Assembly: GCF_003573695.1 (NCBI RefSeq)
Contig: NC_039366.1
Coordinates: 165,120,339 to 165,184,338, forward strand
DNA from: Papaver somniferum
Taxonomy: Eukaryota > Streptophyta > Magnoliopsida > Ranunculales > Papaveraceae
Direction: 5' to 3'
Length of the DNA: 64,000 bases
Numbering within the stretch: position 1 is the first letter of the stretch; each line of letters starts with the position of its first letter. Positions 1 through 12,852 of the stretch are shown here, piece after piece. Below the pieces are notes generated by a model. The model did not search any database. It was not told the DNA's origin and saw only the letters and a program-made list of their open reading frames with translations. A program made the translations under genes and the position numbers.

Positions 1-622
1 TATAATAAAGTAAATTACACAAACGTTAGTTCTTATTTACTTGATAACCAATCCTATTTTGTTTGGTTAAGTCCGAACCTTTGTATCAAGTAAACATACT
101 TCGTTGTTGTATTGTCTCGATCTTGTATCCATAGACGATCACACGAAGTGTGAACCAATTAGTTGCATTGTCTCGACTCAGTCCACAGACAATCACTTTC
201 GGAAAAAGGACTTATAGGTAGGAAAAGTTTTAGCTTGAGGTATATTTGGGTACCCTCGCCTTTTCATCTAATATTTAAGTAAACGACTATTATGACGATG
301 GGTCTTGAACCTAAAAGTCTAAACCCTAAACTCGACAAAATAAACTTATACTTACGTAATGTAAAGACACATTTTGTTATTTAACATCGACAGTTTTTTA
401 GACTTGAGATACACATTTTCCACTTCTCCTTTATTTCTATTCACATATATGAATATGAAATTGTATTCGGGATTTTATTCCTATCGCCTAAAGTGTTTTA
501 GGCTTATGGCGGCCTCTGTGAGTTATATGATAGACGTTTATGAAGATTGTTGGCCCAAGGGGCGAAAAAGTTAGAAACCTTGAAAATCTTCCCCCAATTT
601 TTCTCCAATGGCTTGTCACAAA
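1..622. other. AT-rich intergenic sequence, no gene seen
   Basis: I see no convincing gene, RNA or complete mobile element here. The short open frames lack family motifs and exon structure. The stretch ends at the hAT-like terminus at 623. Confidence 0.5.
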
Positions 623-1825
623 TAGGGCTGCACATCGGTCGATTGGTCCGATTTTCAGGGGAAACCGCCGACCAAACTGAATATGCTACGGTAAAAACGG
701 TAACCGATCCGAGTCGGCTCGGTTTTTTCTCCGGTTTTACGGTTTTTCTCCGATCTAAAAAGAAAAAATGCAACTGTAATTTACCATTCATATACAAACT
801 TTTAACATACTTTCAAGTTTCAACCTTTGGAAAGAGGCTGTATATTCAATTATACAACTATTGCAAACCGGAAAAAAAAATCTAGTCTTCAACTACTCCA
901 TTTCTATGTTCTACCAAACATTTTATCCTCTACAAACTCATACTGTCCTCTATTCGCCTTATTGTAACTGGTCCTCTGAGAAACAAATTTTTAGCTGTTA
1001 AGGAATCTTAACAATTCCCATGAACAATCTTCTATAATTTTCCTGTCTTTTTAACAAAAATGGACACTGAATAACCACAAATATTGAATTGTCGTGAAAC
1101 CAAAATGATACATACACTGGTACAACTAGGACATCCATCATATCACATAACATTGATGACCAATTTAAAAACTTCATTCTAAATCAGTTACATACAGAAA
1201 AAACTCAACCATTAGAAGAATAAAATTTAGTTTTCAACATCCAAAAAAATTACAATCCCCGACAATTTTACATAAATTCAATGAAAAATCACCAAAAAAA
1301 AAACAAACATATAGAATCTCAATTCCCAAAAGTGAAGACAATAAATAGCATGATATCATCAAACCTAACTAATTATGCATATGATTAGATCAAAAATTCT
1401 CAAATTTTTGGTTCTCATGACAAATTAACATGACAAAAATTCTAATCTGCAACTAAATTTAACCCCCCCAAAAAAAACTGAAATGAAAAGATGTAAATCT
1501 GGTTTGACAAAATCAGATCTACAAATGGAAAGATTTTTACCATAAATTATAAATGCACAAATAAAAGTTGATCTATATACACAGTAGATCAAATTCAATA
1601 AACCGGAAAAATTCCCGGAAATAAACAATTTATTTAATATTTATAACTCAAGAAAATGAAAACAAAGCTATGAAATTAGGCGAAATTAAGAGTGATTGTA
1701 CACTTGATAATAGTGAGAGCCGAGCAGGGAATAGCTGCTGAGGGGAGGAGAAGACGAAGAGAAATAAAAAGAGATTAGTTAGTCCTTAAGGGAGTTGGGG
1801 AGTTGGGTGTAGTTGGATTTTTTCA

Positions 1826-1985
1826 CTTTAGTCGTGGGGGAGTTCGAAGGAGTCTCTCAAAATCCCCGTTAGTCGTAGGAGAGTTCAGAAGAGTTTCCCA
1901 AACTCCCTAGAAAACCCCCGTTAGTCGTGGGAGAGTTTGAAAAAAACTCTTGAACTCCCTGTTAGTGGTAAAACCCTAGAATGTT
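1826..1985. repeat. Short tandem repeat with GTTAGTCGTGGGAGAGTT core
   Basis: Three adjacent units of about 40-55 bases start at 1826, 1866 and 1919. Each begins TTAGTCGT(A/G)GG(A/G)GAGTT and runs into an AAACTCCC or AAATCCCC tail. A fourth partial unit starts near 1959. They sit inside the left inverted end of the GGGAGTT element. Confidence 0.65.
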
Positions 1986-2539
1986 AGGGAGTTGGTTGTT
2001 TTGGGGAGTTCTGGAGAGTTGATAGTGTATTTTTGCCTGTACACAAATCTCTCAAAAGAGTAGAGATTTGGGAGGGAGTTTGGTCAGAGAAAAACATAGG
2101 AGAAAGAAGAGGAAACGCTCAGGTATGTTTTTTCATCTTTTTTCTTTCTTTGATCGCCATGATTTGATGGGTATTTCTTTTTACTTTTGATTGTGATTAT
2201 CGTTATATGTAGATTTGTGTACATGCTGTATTGGTGCAGTTCTATGATGAATTAATCTTATGATTTTTTTTTCCCACGACTGTTAGGAAAAGTCTGTCAG
2301 TAAATTTTTTGATAGGATATGGGTTTTATATGTATTGGCAGTAGTGATTGTTTTGTTTAGAGGTGATTTTGACTTGGGTGATTTTGATTGTTTTGTTTAT
2401 ATGTACTGGCAGTAATGTATGTTTCCAGTTCCAAGCTTAGTACTAACCAAAATTGTTATTACACCCTCATATTTAGCCTAGAACCACTTCATTGCATCCT
2501 CCATTGTAACTCTGTGCTCAATTCAAATTCTAGCCTTGC

Positions 2540-2800
2540 ATCTGCGGCGAAGAAACTGAAACAGAAGTGACGTCTCCATGCAAGCAAATTGACTGTAATA
2601 CACAAAATCACCTGCAATACAACTGCATTGATGGGAACTGCCTTTCCAGGATACAAAACTGACTGCAATATTGTCTGCAACAGTTCCAACCTTCAAAAAT
2701 GACTGCAAAACTGTCTACCAAACCACTGCATACTGTCTGCTACGGTTCTAGACAGTAAAACTGACTACGAGCTGACTGCAGTGAGCTACATCTCCTATTG
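2540..2800. repeat. Degenerate ACTGCAA/CTGACTG-rich stretch
   Basis: The words ACTGCA, GACTGCAA and CTGTCT recur about a dozen times here at irregular spacing. It lies inside the nested inverted-repeat element and has no reading frame of note. It may be a decayed minisatellite. Confidence 0.4.
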
Positions 2801-5111
2801 CTTGTTCTTCCTCAACTGAGCCTGACTTAGTCCTTCGCATCCTCCACATTCGTTCACCTAAGCATACATTTCAGCTTCAATAGCAGCAACTCAGGCCATC
2901 ACATTCAATGTCACCATTTAGAACTTCCATTTCCAACTGAAACTGTCTAAAGGTCTGCTTAGTCTATACTTCAAGTAGGGTCTGTGCTTGTCTTTTTGGA
3001 TTTTTTGATTTCACATCATATGGGCACTAAACTTCGATTAGAGATTTGTTAGAGAAATTCAAAATGTTCTTTAAAGCAGAACATTTCACATTTTTTCTCT
3101 AGATGGAACATGACTTCCAATGAGCACTAACCATTTTCTGATCTTTGACATTATTTAATGTTTGTATGTTGCGTGCCAATTGTCTGTAATTTTCACGGAT
3201 TTGTGCCAAGGGTTGACTACTTTGTTGCTCGAACCCTCAATATTTGGAGTACTTAATTAACCTTTCCATGTGACTCGCGTCAAAACTAACAGAGATACTA
3301 CTGTTAAGAGTAAAGATTTTTTCTTATTATGATCGCTCTTCTTCTGATCTGCCATACATTGTTGTTGGTGCTTGATTTTCTAGATTATACATCGCATTTG
3401 GGTAATATATGATTGAGGTCCTAGTAAGAAGGAATTCTCTAGTTTTCTAAGTAAAGTTGGATAAATCATCACACATAGCAGTCCCTGATGATTTTTTTTT
3501 TGTTAGTAAGGTCTCCCTACATTTTAAACTTAAGCTTGTTTGATTGTGAGATGATAATGTTTGCCGTTGATACAACCTAATAAATGTGCATCCCATATGG
3601 GGAGGAATTATTGATCATGCAACTTTTTTGTCTTTTGAATTTCACTAAAATTTACTTTGTATTCTTCCTCTCTTGGCTTTGCATGATTTGATTATTACAT
3701 CGTTTGTACTTTGCAGGTACTTGAATGGGTATCGTTTTGTTGGCACATCAGTGCAAATGATATCAGGGTTTAGAGATAGATGTATCTGCAGACAGTTTGA
3801 TTCATTCGAGTACGATGGAACCAGTAACATAAGCAATAATAGTTTTATTGTGTTATATATTTTTACGTTCAGAAAACGTTTTGAACTACTCGGTTTATTT
3901 TAGTCTTTTGATATTTGATCAACTGTAGGTTTGAAACTCTTAATGCTTTAGACTTCAAGCATTTTAGTTTTTTTGCAAGTTAAATCTTCAAATATATTCA
4001 TTCACGTCAGAACTCTTCCAATTAATGTTTCAACTTTCAACTAAGTACACATGAAAGTGATGCCCATTGCTATGTGCACCAGTTAAATAAACATGTGTGA
4101 ACATTTTATTGTATGGTAGAATCTGCTAGGTACAGTTCTGATTTTCCTGAAACACTTTTTGTTTTGTATGGGTCATCAAGCTACAAAGTTTTTCTGGTTA
4201 AGGGAATGCAAAGGGTTACTAAATCATTGAAATCTCCGATAGCATTCTATACAGCATAGCATACATTGATTAATTACCACGAGTAGAATGTGTGACTGAA
4301 AATATGCTTCGTGACAAGACATTGGGGTAAGTGGTTGTAAACTTGTAATAAACTCTCTCAAACTCCCCCAAACTCCCTATAATAAACTCTCCCAAATTTC
4401 CTACACTCCCCTAAACTCCCTGAACTCAAAAACACCAAACTCTCTTAAACTCCCTACACTCTCTCAAACTCTCTCAAAATCCCCAAAATTCAAAACACAC
4501 CCAATTCCCCCCAATTCACTACAGGACTAACCCCTGTTAGTCTTCTAGGGTTCCTATAAAGTTAGTCTTATATAGGATAGACAGAGGGTCCAGATTAAAA
4601 CTTGATATCTACATCAATGGCTACAATTTAACCGGTTTTATCGGTTCAATTCGGTCGGTTTCAGATCCCAAACCGTGCACTGAGCCGACAGATCAGCGGT
4701 TCTAATTTTTGAAACGGTCAACAATAGTTGGATGAACGGTTCGGCTTGGTTCGGTTCGGTTTCATTCGGTTCGGCTCGGTTCCGTGCAGCCCTACTTCTA
4801 TATACAAAGGCGGACGATTCCGTCGACTCGAGACCCATTGTGTGCCCCTGGGCCTATCAGGGAAAGAAATAGGGGGCAGAAGGTGGCTGTATGTAGACAT
4901 TTTCGCATGGACCGCATGGTGATGGCCTCTAACCCCATAGTCGGCACTTCTGTAAACATTTTCCATCTCACCAGTCACCACAAGTAGAGTACAGGATCTG
5001 CTGAAAAATGAAAACATAAACACACAACTCCCAGGTATCTTCACTGTTTATAACGCCAACTACAACTTCCAGTAGCAGACTTTATCCAGTTATCAGAAAA
5101 CAGAAAGCGCG

Positions 5112-5119
5112 TATATAAA
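5112..5119 (+). promoter_or_regulatory. Probable TATA box of the DExH helicase gene
   Basis: TATATAAA lies about 70 bases upstream of the first start codon (5185). A transcription start near 5145 would fit. There is no other TATA-like element as well placed. Confidence 0.5.
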
Positions 5120-5164
5120 CAAGGGCTTAGCGTAATCTCTTGACAAGGACTTAAAACCCTCGCC

Positions 5165-5200
5165 ATGCCTGTCAAATTTTCAAAATGTATTCAGGATTAG
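5165..5200 (+). promoter_or_regulatory. Upstream ORF overlapping the helicase start codon
   Basis: An ATG at 5165 with G at -3 opens an 11-codon frame that ends with TAG at 5198-5200. It runs past the main ATG at 5185 in a different frame. If transcription starts before 5165, scanning ribosomes would meet this ATG first. It could reduce translation of the helicase, or shift initiation downstream by leaky scanning. Confidence 0.45.
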
Positions 5201-8200
5201 GGTTCATCCTGAGACTCAGGAACTCAGTTTCCATCATATCAAGTAATAGTAGTAGACTATCAAGTAGAAAAACTGCTTTAATTTACTTACCTAGATTATC
5301 ATCATCATCGATTGTTAGAGATGTCAGAATCGAGAATAGCATTTCGTTTATAAACTCCGTTAGGAGTTTTTGTGGATATGCAGTTGAACAGTTCTCAGAT
5401 GATGAGTATGAATGTGATTTTGAAAATCATAAGGTAATAACTTCATTTATATATTTGGAATTCTCTTTATCAAACAAGAAAGGTCAAAATGTTATTCTAG
5501 AATGATTTTATTTTTAATTGTAGGCGTCATCCACAATAGCAAACATAGATGATTGGAAATGGAAACTTAGCATGCTTCTCCGCAGTGAAGAAGACAAAGA
5601 AATAATTTCTAGAGATAAAAGAGATAGACGTGATTATGAGCAGATTTCCAACCTTGCCAAAAGGATGGGACTTTACTGGTAGAGTTATAAAATGACATAT
5701 CTTATTTTTGGTATTGATATTTTACTCAAATTATGAAATTTATGTTCTGCATTTCATATTTCAGTGAACTTTATGAAAAAGTGGTGGCTGCAAGTAAGGT
5801 CCCTTTGCCCAACTACAGGCCGGACCTTGATGAAAGGAGACCCCAAAGAGAGGTAAGAACTACGTGGTCTTAAGATAAAGGTCTTGATTTTATGTTCTAT
5901 GTGAAAGTTCGAACCTTATGGTATGGGTGAATTGAGTATCAAATTTGTTTGTGTGAAGGTGGTTATCCCACTGAGTTTACAAAGGAGGGTTGAAGGATTA
6001 CTTCAGGAACACCTTGACAGAGTGCAATTAAATTTTGGAAAGATTGGGGATAATTCAATTGATTCTGTGGTTAGTCCAACTGAAAATGTGAACCCAGATG
6101 ATCCAGACTCATTTCTTGATGGGTCCGTAATGGAAAAGGTTCTTCAAAGGAGGAGTTCAAAAATGCGTGATTTTCAGAGAGGTTGGCAGGTGAGAGTTAT
6201 TTGATTAATCTTTTTTGTGATTGTCAGTTGTGTGACTATTGGGCATAGTTCCTTTTGGAGCTCCCAACAGTTATATAGGTGCAGTTTGTCAGCATTTGTG
6301 TGCTTGTGCGATGGTGTGTTGCATATACGGAATATGCGACCTAAAAGAGTGGACTATTTTTTTGTACCACTGGGATAGTTATACTGTTTTCACATTCTAC
6401 TAACAGATTCATGTTGGTGTTTACCAGTTCAATGAATATATTTCTGATTTTAACTTCTATTTTTGCAGGAGTCGCCTGAGGGTAAGCAGATGTTGGAGTT
6501 TAGAAAATCTCTTCCTGCACATAAGGAAAAGAACAGACTGCTCACAGCAATTGCGCGGAATCAGGTTTTACTTTGGAGCTGATATCCTTTCCTAGCAGGA
6601 TTGTCAGCCGAGTATGTTAAACATCATGTTATTATGATATTTAAAAGTTTGTGTAGGGTCTAGTTAGACTTCCAAAAATGATTATTTCGGAGTCTCTATT
6701 TACAGTCCATTCTTGAAATAGGCTTCTGAATCAACCTTATGACCCTGTGCGCTAACACATTTAACCTGGGTCTTGGGCCAGATGAAGGTGCTATTTAAGT
6801 GCCCTGGTGGGTCAATAACATTTGGGATACGCTTTCTTGTGCCCTGGTTCAAATTATGACTAATTTATTCAGCTTTGAGGATTGTTAGGATACTTTAAAA
6901 TCCCTCAGTTGGGATATCTGAATATAAAGATTTTCCTAGTACGTCTTTTTATTGTTAGGATTCTTTCTCAAAAGTAGCACAGAACATAGTACAGTCAATA
7001 GCTGGTGTTGTAGCATGTAGAAGTTAGGCTGTGTCCAGTAGATTTATATGGGGTACCGTTATGGTGGTTTCGTGATTTTTTTTTTCTTTTTTCTGTCATA
7101 TTAGAAAATAGATTTGATTATTTAATCCTTTTTTTGGTGTAGTTTGTAAATCAAATTGCTGATGAAGTCATGAAAGTACTGTTGATAAGCTACGTGTACT
7201 TCTCATTTGTTCATTTATTGATATCTACTCAACCATGATAACAGGTAATAGTGATTTCTGGAGAGACTGGATGTGGCAAAACCACTCAACTTCCTCAATA
7301 CATATTAGAGTCCGAGATTGAATCTGGTCGAGGAGCATTCTGTAGCATCATATGCACTCAACCTCGAAGAATATCTGCTATGTCTGTTGCAGAAAGAGTT
7401 TCTACAGAAAGAGGCGAACCTCTTGGTGAATCAGTAAGTTACAAGTTTGATCATCTGTTTATTTTATTTAAACTTTGTATGCATTATATTTGAGGTTTTT
7501 CTTATTCCAGTAATTATACCAAGTAAGCTTTTGTGGTAGGTTGGTTACAAAGTTCGGTTAGAGGGAGTGAAAGGAAAAAATACCCATCTACTTTTTTGTA
7601 CCAGCGGTATTCTGCTCAGAAGGTTACTGTCTGATCGCAATCTCGATGGTATAACACATGTTTTCGTTGATGAGATTCATGAGCGTGGCATGAATGAAGG
7701 TATACTTCTTTATTACTCGACAATAAGTGAGCTTTGTATAAACTAATTTCAGAGATTAAATACTTACCCTAACAACTCCACTTCTGATATTTGTTCAGAT
7801 TTCCTCTTAATTGTGTTGAAAGACCTTCTTCCACGTCGTCCGGACTTGAGATTGATTTTAATGAGTGCCACCCTCAACGCGGAGTTGTTTTCCAATTATT
7901 TTGGAGGTGCGCCAACTATTCACATTCCAGTAAGTTAATGGCTCAGTTTCAACTTTCAAGTGCTTAGATAGACAGTTTTGAGGTCATTCTTAGACTAATA
8001 CATTTTCACAAGGTTATCATTTTTACATGTCTCACTTTTGAGCTCATTGTGTGAGTGGATTTACCTTAGATGCTTGGCCAAGGCATGTGTAGTAGCACTT
8101 CAACATTTAATAGAATAATTGTCTAGAAGAAAGTCTGTTTCATCAGTGCCTGTAAACATTTAGTTTGTAACTTATTTGCTTTTTCTCATGGAAACTGTTC

Positions 8201-11200
8201 AGCATGTCTAACTTTGAAGTTTTTATCTGTATCTCAATACCAGGGATTTACCCATCCTGTAAGAGCGCATTTTCTGGAAGATGTCTTGGAACTTACTGGG
8301 TATAAATTAACTTCATTCAACCAAGTTGATGATTATGGCCAAGATAAGTTGTGGAAGACTCAAAAGCAACTATTGCCAAGGAAAAAAAAGAACCAGATTA
8401 CTACTTTGGTTGAGGTATGCCCAATACTGTGAAATTCTCAATATCAAATATATTTTGTACCCATGTGTTAAAGCTGAACTGGTAATGAAACTGCATAAGA
8501 ATTTGGTTGGACCATGTGCAGACAGAATTGAAAACTGAGTATATTAATAGTATAAAAGGTGACTGCTGTGACCACTTTGGATCCGACTCTTGCGAAGAGA
8601 TTTCCGGATTTTGGTTTGGTGTATTGAATGTATATTTGTCTTGCGTCTAACCCTAAAGTGGTTCCTAGGGATCCCTTGGTTTACAAGTACAATTCTCTAA
8701 ATGCTTGTTCAGTTCTGCAAATCTCGTGATTTAAGTCTTTTGTAACTTCTTCGTACTGCTCAGGAAGCTCTTAGTAGGTCGAGCTTTGAGAGCTACAGTT
8801 CAAGGGCCCGAGATTCTTTGCCATGTTGGACACCTGATTGTATAGGCTTTAACCTTATTGAGGCGGTATTATGTCACATTTGCCGGAAAGAACGTCCAGG
8901 AGCGGTATTAGTGTTCATGACTGGCTGGGAGGACATTAGTTGCTTGCGGGATCAAATTAAGGCACATCCCTTGTTAGGAGATCCCAACAGGGTTTTGCTG
9001 CTTACATGCCATGGTTCAATGGCCACATCGGAACAGGTACACATTTTCCAATAGCTTGGTCTAGCTGTATCTTGTCGCTTCTTTATTTTTTGTCAGATAC
9101 ATATTTTTTTGGATGGGCTTACAAGCTCAAATGTTTATCTTTGAGTAATAAAATTGGATACTTTAAATGCAGAAACTTATATTTGAGAAAGCACCTCCAA
9201 ATGTCCGCAAAATAGTTCTTGCTACAAACATGGCAGAGGCCAGCATTACCATCAATGACATAGTTTTCGTTGTTGATTGTGGAAAAGCTAAGGAGACAAC
9301 ATATGATGCTTTGAACAACACACCTTGTTTATTACCATCATGGATATCACAAGCTTCTGCTCGTCAAGTAAAACTTCTATCCTGTTATTTACTTCTCTAG
9401 CAAATGTGAACTGGTATTGATATATTGCATATTTGCATGGTCTCTCGGTGAAAGCATGGGTAGACCAGACTAGATTTATTGTGGCCATGCTTGAGTTTTA
9501 GTTGGGCATGCATGCCTCGTTCCTACCCGTTTTGCTTTGTATATAGTACGTGTAGAAATTTGAGGGTTAAAGCTAAGGTTGCTAAACTGTTGAGATACCT
9601 AAGTATGTTATCTCTGTGGATAAATGTCTCACTGTTTATAGGTTTTTTCTGTCAGAGATATACCAAAGCTTCAACCATTTTCTTTGTGCATGGGATGCTT
9701 ATTACTTTGTTCTCTTGCTCGCAGAGAAGAGGTAGAGCTGGGCGTGTGCAATCAGGAGAGTGCTATCACCTGTATCCGAGATGCGTATATGATGCCTTCG
9801 CTGAATACCAGCTTCCTGAACTTTTAAGAACTCCATTGAACTCTTTATGCTTGCAAATAAAAAGTTTGCAGCTTGGAACTATTGGGGAGTTTTTGTCAGC
9901 CGCTTTACAACCACCAGCACCACTGGCTGTAAGTAATATCTACCTGCTTGCTTAAAGCAGCATTCACATTTATCTTCAAATTTTAAGTTTTTCAGTTCGT
10001 TCCAGGATCATAAGTTTGTAACGGTTTCAGACTTCATATAATTAGGTTCAGCCTGTTGAAACTGAGCTTCAGTTGCACAAGTTCTTCTCTGCCCAATCAT
10101 CCGATTACTTTACCCTTTAGTCTTATTAAAACAAATTACCCTGTGAACTTGCACCAATCATGCACGTAGTGCTGACATTCTCGCTGCTTGCTCTTGAGGT
10201 TTTGAACCAACTTGTTTCCAGCTTTGTATTCATTAACTACCTGATGATATTTATATCTTGCAGGTTCAAAATGCAGTTGATTTCCTGAAGATGATTGGAG
10301 CCTTAGATGAGAAGGAGAACTTGTCAAATCTTGGTGATTTTTCTTATTTCCTGCATAGGAAGGTATATGAAATATCTATCTATGTTTTACCACTTGCCAC
10401 ACTTGCTGATTCGTGGGTTTTCATTTTCAGGACAGTTTCTTTCAATGCTTCCAGTTGATCCCAAGCTTGGCAAAATGCTTGTTATGGGTGCTATCTTTCG
10501 TTGTTTCGATCCCGTTCTCACCGTAGTGGCGGGGTTAAGTGTTAGGGACCCTTTTTTGCTCCCACAAGACAAAAAGGATGTAAGCTCATACTTCAACTCT
10601 TCTTGTAGTGGTTGGTCTGTCCCATGTCCTGCGTGTTTTCCACAAGAACCTCCTAAGTGTTGATTCACTGTCAATAGGAATTCTCATATCTCTGCATGAA
10701 TACAATATATGTCTAGTCCAAACTAAATCTGTTTTATCTTTTCATTCAGCTAGCAGGGACCGCAAAGTCAAGGTTCTCTGCGAAGGACTATAGTGATCAT
10801 ATGGCTCTTGTCCGTGCTTATGAAGGATGGAAAGATGCGGAAAGAGAAGGATCAGCTTATGAGTATTGCTGGAAGAATTTTCTCTCTGCCCAGACTCTTC
10901 AGGCTATCCATTCCCTACGAAAACAGTTTAACTTTATCTTAAAAGATGCTGGTTTATTAGAGACAGAATCCAGCAAGAATAATAGTTTAAGCCATAACCA
11001 ATCTCTTGTCCGCGCTGTCATCTGTTCTGGCCTCTTTCCTGGTATAGCATCTGTTGTGGTAAGACGCTCTTGGTCCATGTTATTGCTCATTCATTTCAGC
11101 TTGATAAATATTTAATCTGATGGATGCAAATTTTCTCTATCTATGCAGCATAGAGAGAGCTCCATGTCTTTTAAGACAATGGATGATGGTCAGGTTCTAT

Positions 11201-12398
11201 TATATGCTGTAAGTTCAAAGACTCCAACTTATAATTGTAGAATCTGGATCTAGGATTTTTGTTCCTTACTAGCCTTATATTACCCGTGAATCATTGGCCT
11301 TCTGTGTTTTCCATCACATGTATCCATGCTGCTTTTTGTCTGTTGGCCTGCTGGTAAACGTGCAATTTGTGAACTGTTTCTCCTGTAGTACTCTTGAGCA
11401 CGATATCTGGCGATAACTATGGGTTTTGCTACAGAATTCGGTGAACGCACGCTATCAGACAATCCCTTACCCATGGTTGGTTTTTCGTGAGAAAGTTAAG
11501 GTCAACACAGTCTTCATACGGGATTCTACTGGTGTATCTGATTCAATACTGATTCTCTTTGGTGGTTCTCTTACCCATGGAGTCTCGGTAATGTTTCTCT
11601 GCAAGCTGATATTTCTCGTGTGCCATGTCTTCCAGTTAGGAATTAAACTACCAAAATTACTGACTACTTGGTCTTCATTCAGGCTGGGCACTTGAAAATG
11701 TTAGAAGGCTATATTGATTTCTTTATGGATCCTAGTCTGGCAGAATGCTTCTGGGCCCTAAGGAAAGAACTTGACAAGCTTCTTCAAAGGAAGGTGAGTT
11801 CCAGTTGGTCTTCTTAAAACTTTTGGTTGATTATATGGTCAGCAATAAACTGTGAAGGCTTGATCCACCTTATTAGAGGAAACACTGAATCCTCCTATTT
11901 ATCTTTGTTATAATGCAGCTCAAAGATCCAACTCTAGACATCCACAAGGAAGGCAAATATCTTATGCTTTCGGTGCAGGAGCTGGTCTCAGCTGATCAAT
12001 GTGAAGGCAGGTTTGTGTTTGGCCGCGAAAGCAAGAAGGTAAGAGAAACTATTAATGAGGACAGGAACAGAGTTAGTCCACACAGGAAAGATGGGCCGAA
12101 TCCAAAGAGCTTGCTTCAGACTTTATTGATGAGGGCAGGTCATAGTCCTCCAAAGTACAAGGTAAAGCATTTAAGGACCAATGAATTTAGGGCATTGGTG
12201 GAATTCAAAGCGATGCAGTTTGTTGGGAAGCCGAAAAAGAACAAGCAACTTGCAGAAAGAGATGCTGCTATAGAGGCATTGGCTTGGTTAACACACACTT
12301 CTGACAATAACCGAAACGGAGGTGATGATTCTCCACCTGACATCACCGATAACATGTCAAAACTTCTTGGGAAATGTAAAAAGTCGAAGAAAAGTTAG
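5185..12398 (+). CDS. DExH3-like: DExH-box ATP-dependent RNA helicase (DExH3/DExH5 type, DHX36-like)
   Basis: Spliced gene of 19 coding exons: 5185-5433, 5524-5678, 5765-5852, 5959-6189, 6469-6564, 7245-7433, 7540-7699, 7799-7929, 8244-8414, 8764-9036, 9173-9367, 9725-9928, 10264-10333, 10431-10579, 10750-11058, 11149-11208, 11435-11587, 11683-11793, 11919-12398. All junctions are GT-AG and the frame stays open for 1157 codons, close to the plant family length as I recall it. Motifs: Walker A GETGCGKT 279-286, DEIH 380-383, SAT 412-414, [11 protein letters not shown] 598-608, and QRRGRAGR 646-653, split by an intron after Gln646. The HA2 and OB-fold region follows. The C-terminus has a basic dsRNA-binding-like segment with NPKSLLQ and ALAWLTH. 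The first ~50 residues are Ser/Arg-rich with few acids, so an organelle transit peptide is possible. Expected role: ATP-driven RNA or G-quadruplex unwinding. DExH3 versus DExH5 needs phylogeny. Confidence 0.93.
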
Positions 12399-12779
12399 CT
12401 TTGGCGTCAGGGGTAATTCTCCTGATGGCACATCATGTTGCCATGTGCGGGAGCGGTCTATATCTAGACGCTCTAAATTATTAAGGGATTTTTTGTTTCC
12501 GTCTTGTGTTTCCTTACTTAATGCAGGAAGCCTGGCTGCTCTTGTGGAGAGGGTCCTCCTAAAAGGAGCATACAAAATGTAATTATTTGGAACAATTTTG
12601 TAAATGTTAAATGTTATGTTATACTAATAAGTATGAAATGATAGAAACGATTCATCAATACTGGTACAATTTAAGCTAGCCTACTGAAAAAATATGACCC
12701 AAAAATAATACTGAATTACTGATAACGACTCGGCACATCAAAAGTACATGCAAGTGATAAAAAAAAGGACTTATAAGTG
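12399..12779 (+). other. 3' untranslated region and spacer of the helicase gene
   Basis: The sequence becomes T-rich after the stop codon, with AATTTTGTAAATGTT-type polyadenylation context near 12590-12620. Transcripts would end before the minus-strand tRNA gene. No further gene is visible. Confidence 0.5.
12759..12766 (-). terminator. RNA polymerase III terminator of tRNA-Lys
   Basis: Eight consecutive A on the plus strand give a T8 run on the minus strand. It starts 13 bases past the tRNA 3' end and is long enough to stop polymerase III. Confidence 0.75.
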
Positions 12780-12852
12780 CGCCCACCGTGGGCCTCGAAC
12801 CCACGACCACAAGGTTAAGAGCCTTGCGCTCTACCAACTGAGCTAGACGGGC
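12780..12852 (-). tRNA. tRNA-Lys (anticodon CTT)
   Basis: On the minus strand a 73-base cloverleaf is complete. The acceptor stem is GCCCGTC with GGTGGGC (one G-T and one T-G pair). The D stem is GCTC/GAGC, the anticodon stem CAAGG/CCTTG with loop CTCTTAA, and the T stem GTGGG/CCCAC with loop TTCGAGG. There is no intron. The internal A box (TAGCTCAGTTGG) and B box (GGTTCGAGGCC) are intact. A CAA triplet sits a few bases upstream (complement of 12856-12858), as is usual for plant tRNA transcription starts. CCA is not encoded. Confidence 0.96.

Larger units (their letters stand above)
1778..4545. mobile_element. Second inverted-terminal element nested in the hAT-like pair
   Basis: The left end (about 1778-2050) begins GTTAGTCCTT and is rich in GGGAGTT units. 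The right end (about 4340-4545) is rich in AACTCCC units and ends AGGACTAAC, so the two ends align as diverged long inverted repeats. The interior has an expressed-looking leader with a donor-like CAG/GTATG at about 2121 and an acceptor-like TTTGCAG at about 3717, but no transposase that I recognise. The superfamily is unresolved: I see no clear target duplication. It could be Mutator-, PIF- or CACTA-related. Confidence 0.4.
623..4794. mobile_element. Putative non-autonomous hAT-like DNA transposon (termini only)
   Basis: The left end reads TAGGGCTGCAC (623-633) and the right end is its exact inverted complement (4784-4794). Both ends are followed inward by many CGGTT/ACCG-type motifs (about 640-760 and 4625-4785). 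That subterminal pattern is usual for plant hAT elements with a GGGCTGCAC terminus. I found no transposase reading frame in the 4.2 kb between. The 8-bp flanks (615-622 and 4795-4802) do not match, so a target duplication is not visible. The two ends may belong to one diverged element or to two separate copies. Confidence 0.5.

Noticed and set aside
3673..3903. Open frame after a splice-like TTTGCAG in the 5' transposon region
   Set aside because: Only about 60 codons, no family match and no convincing upstream exon.
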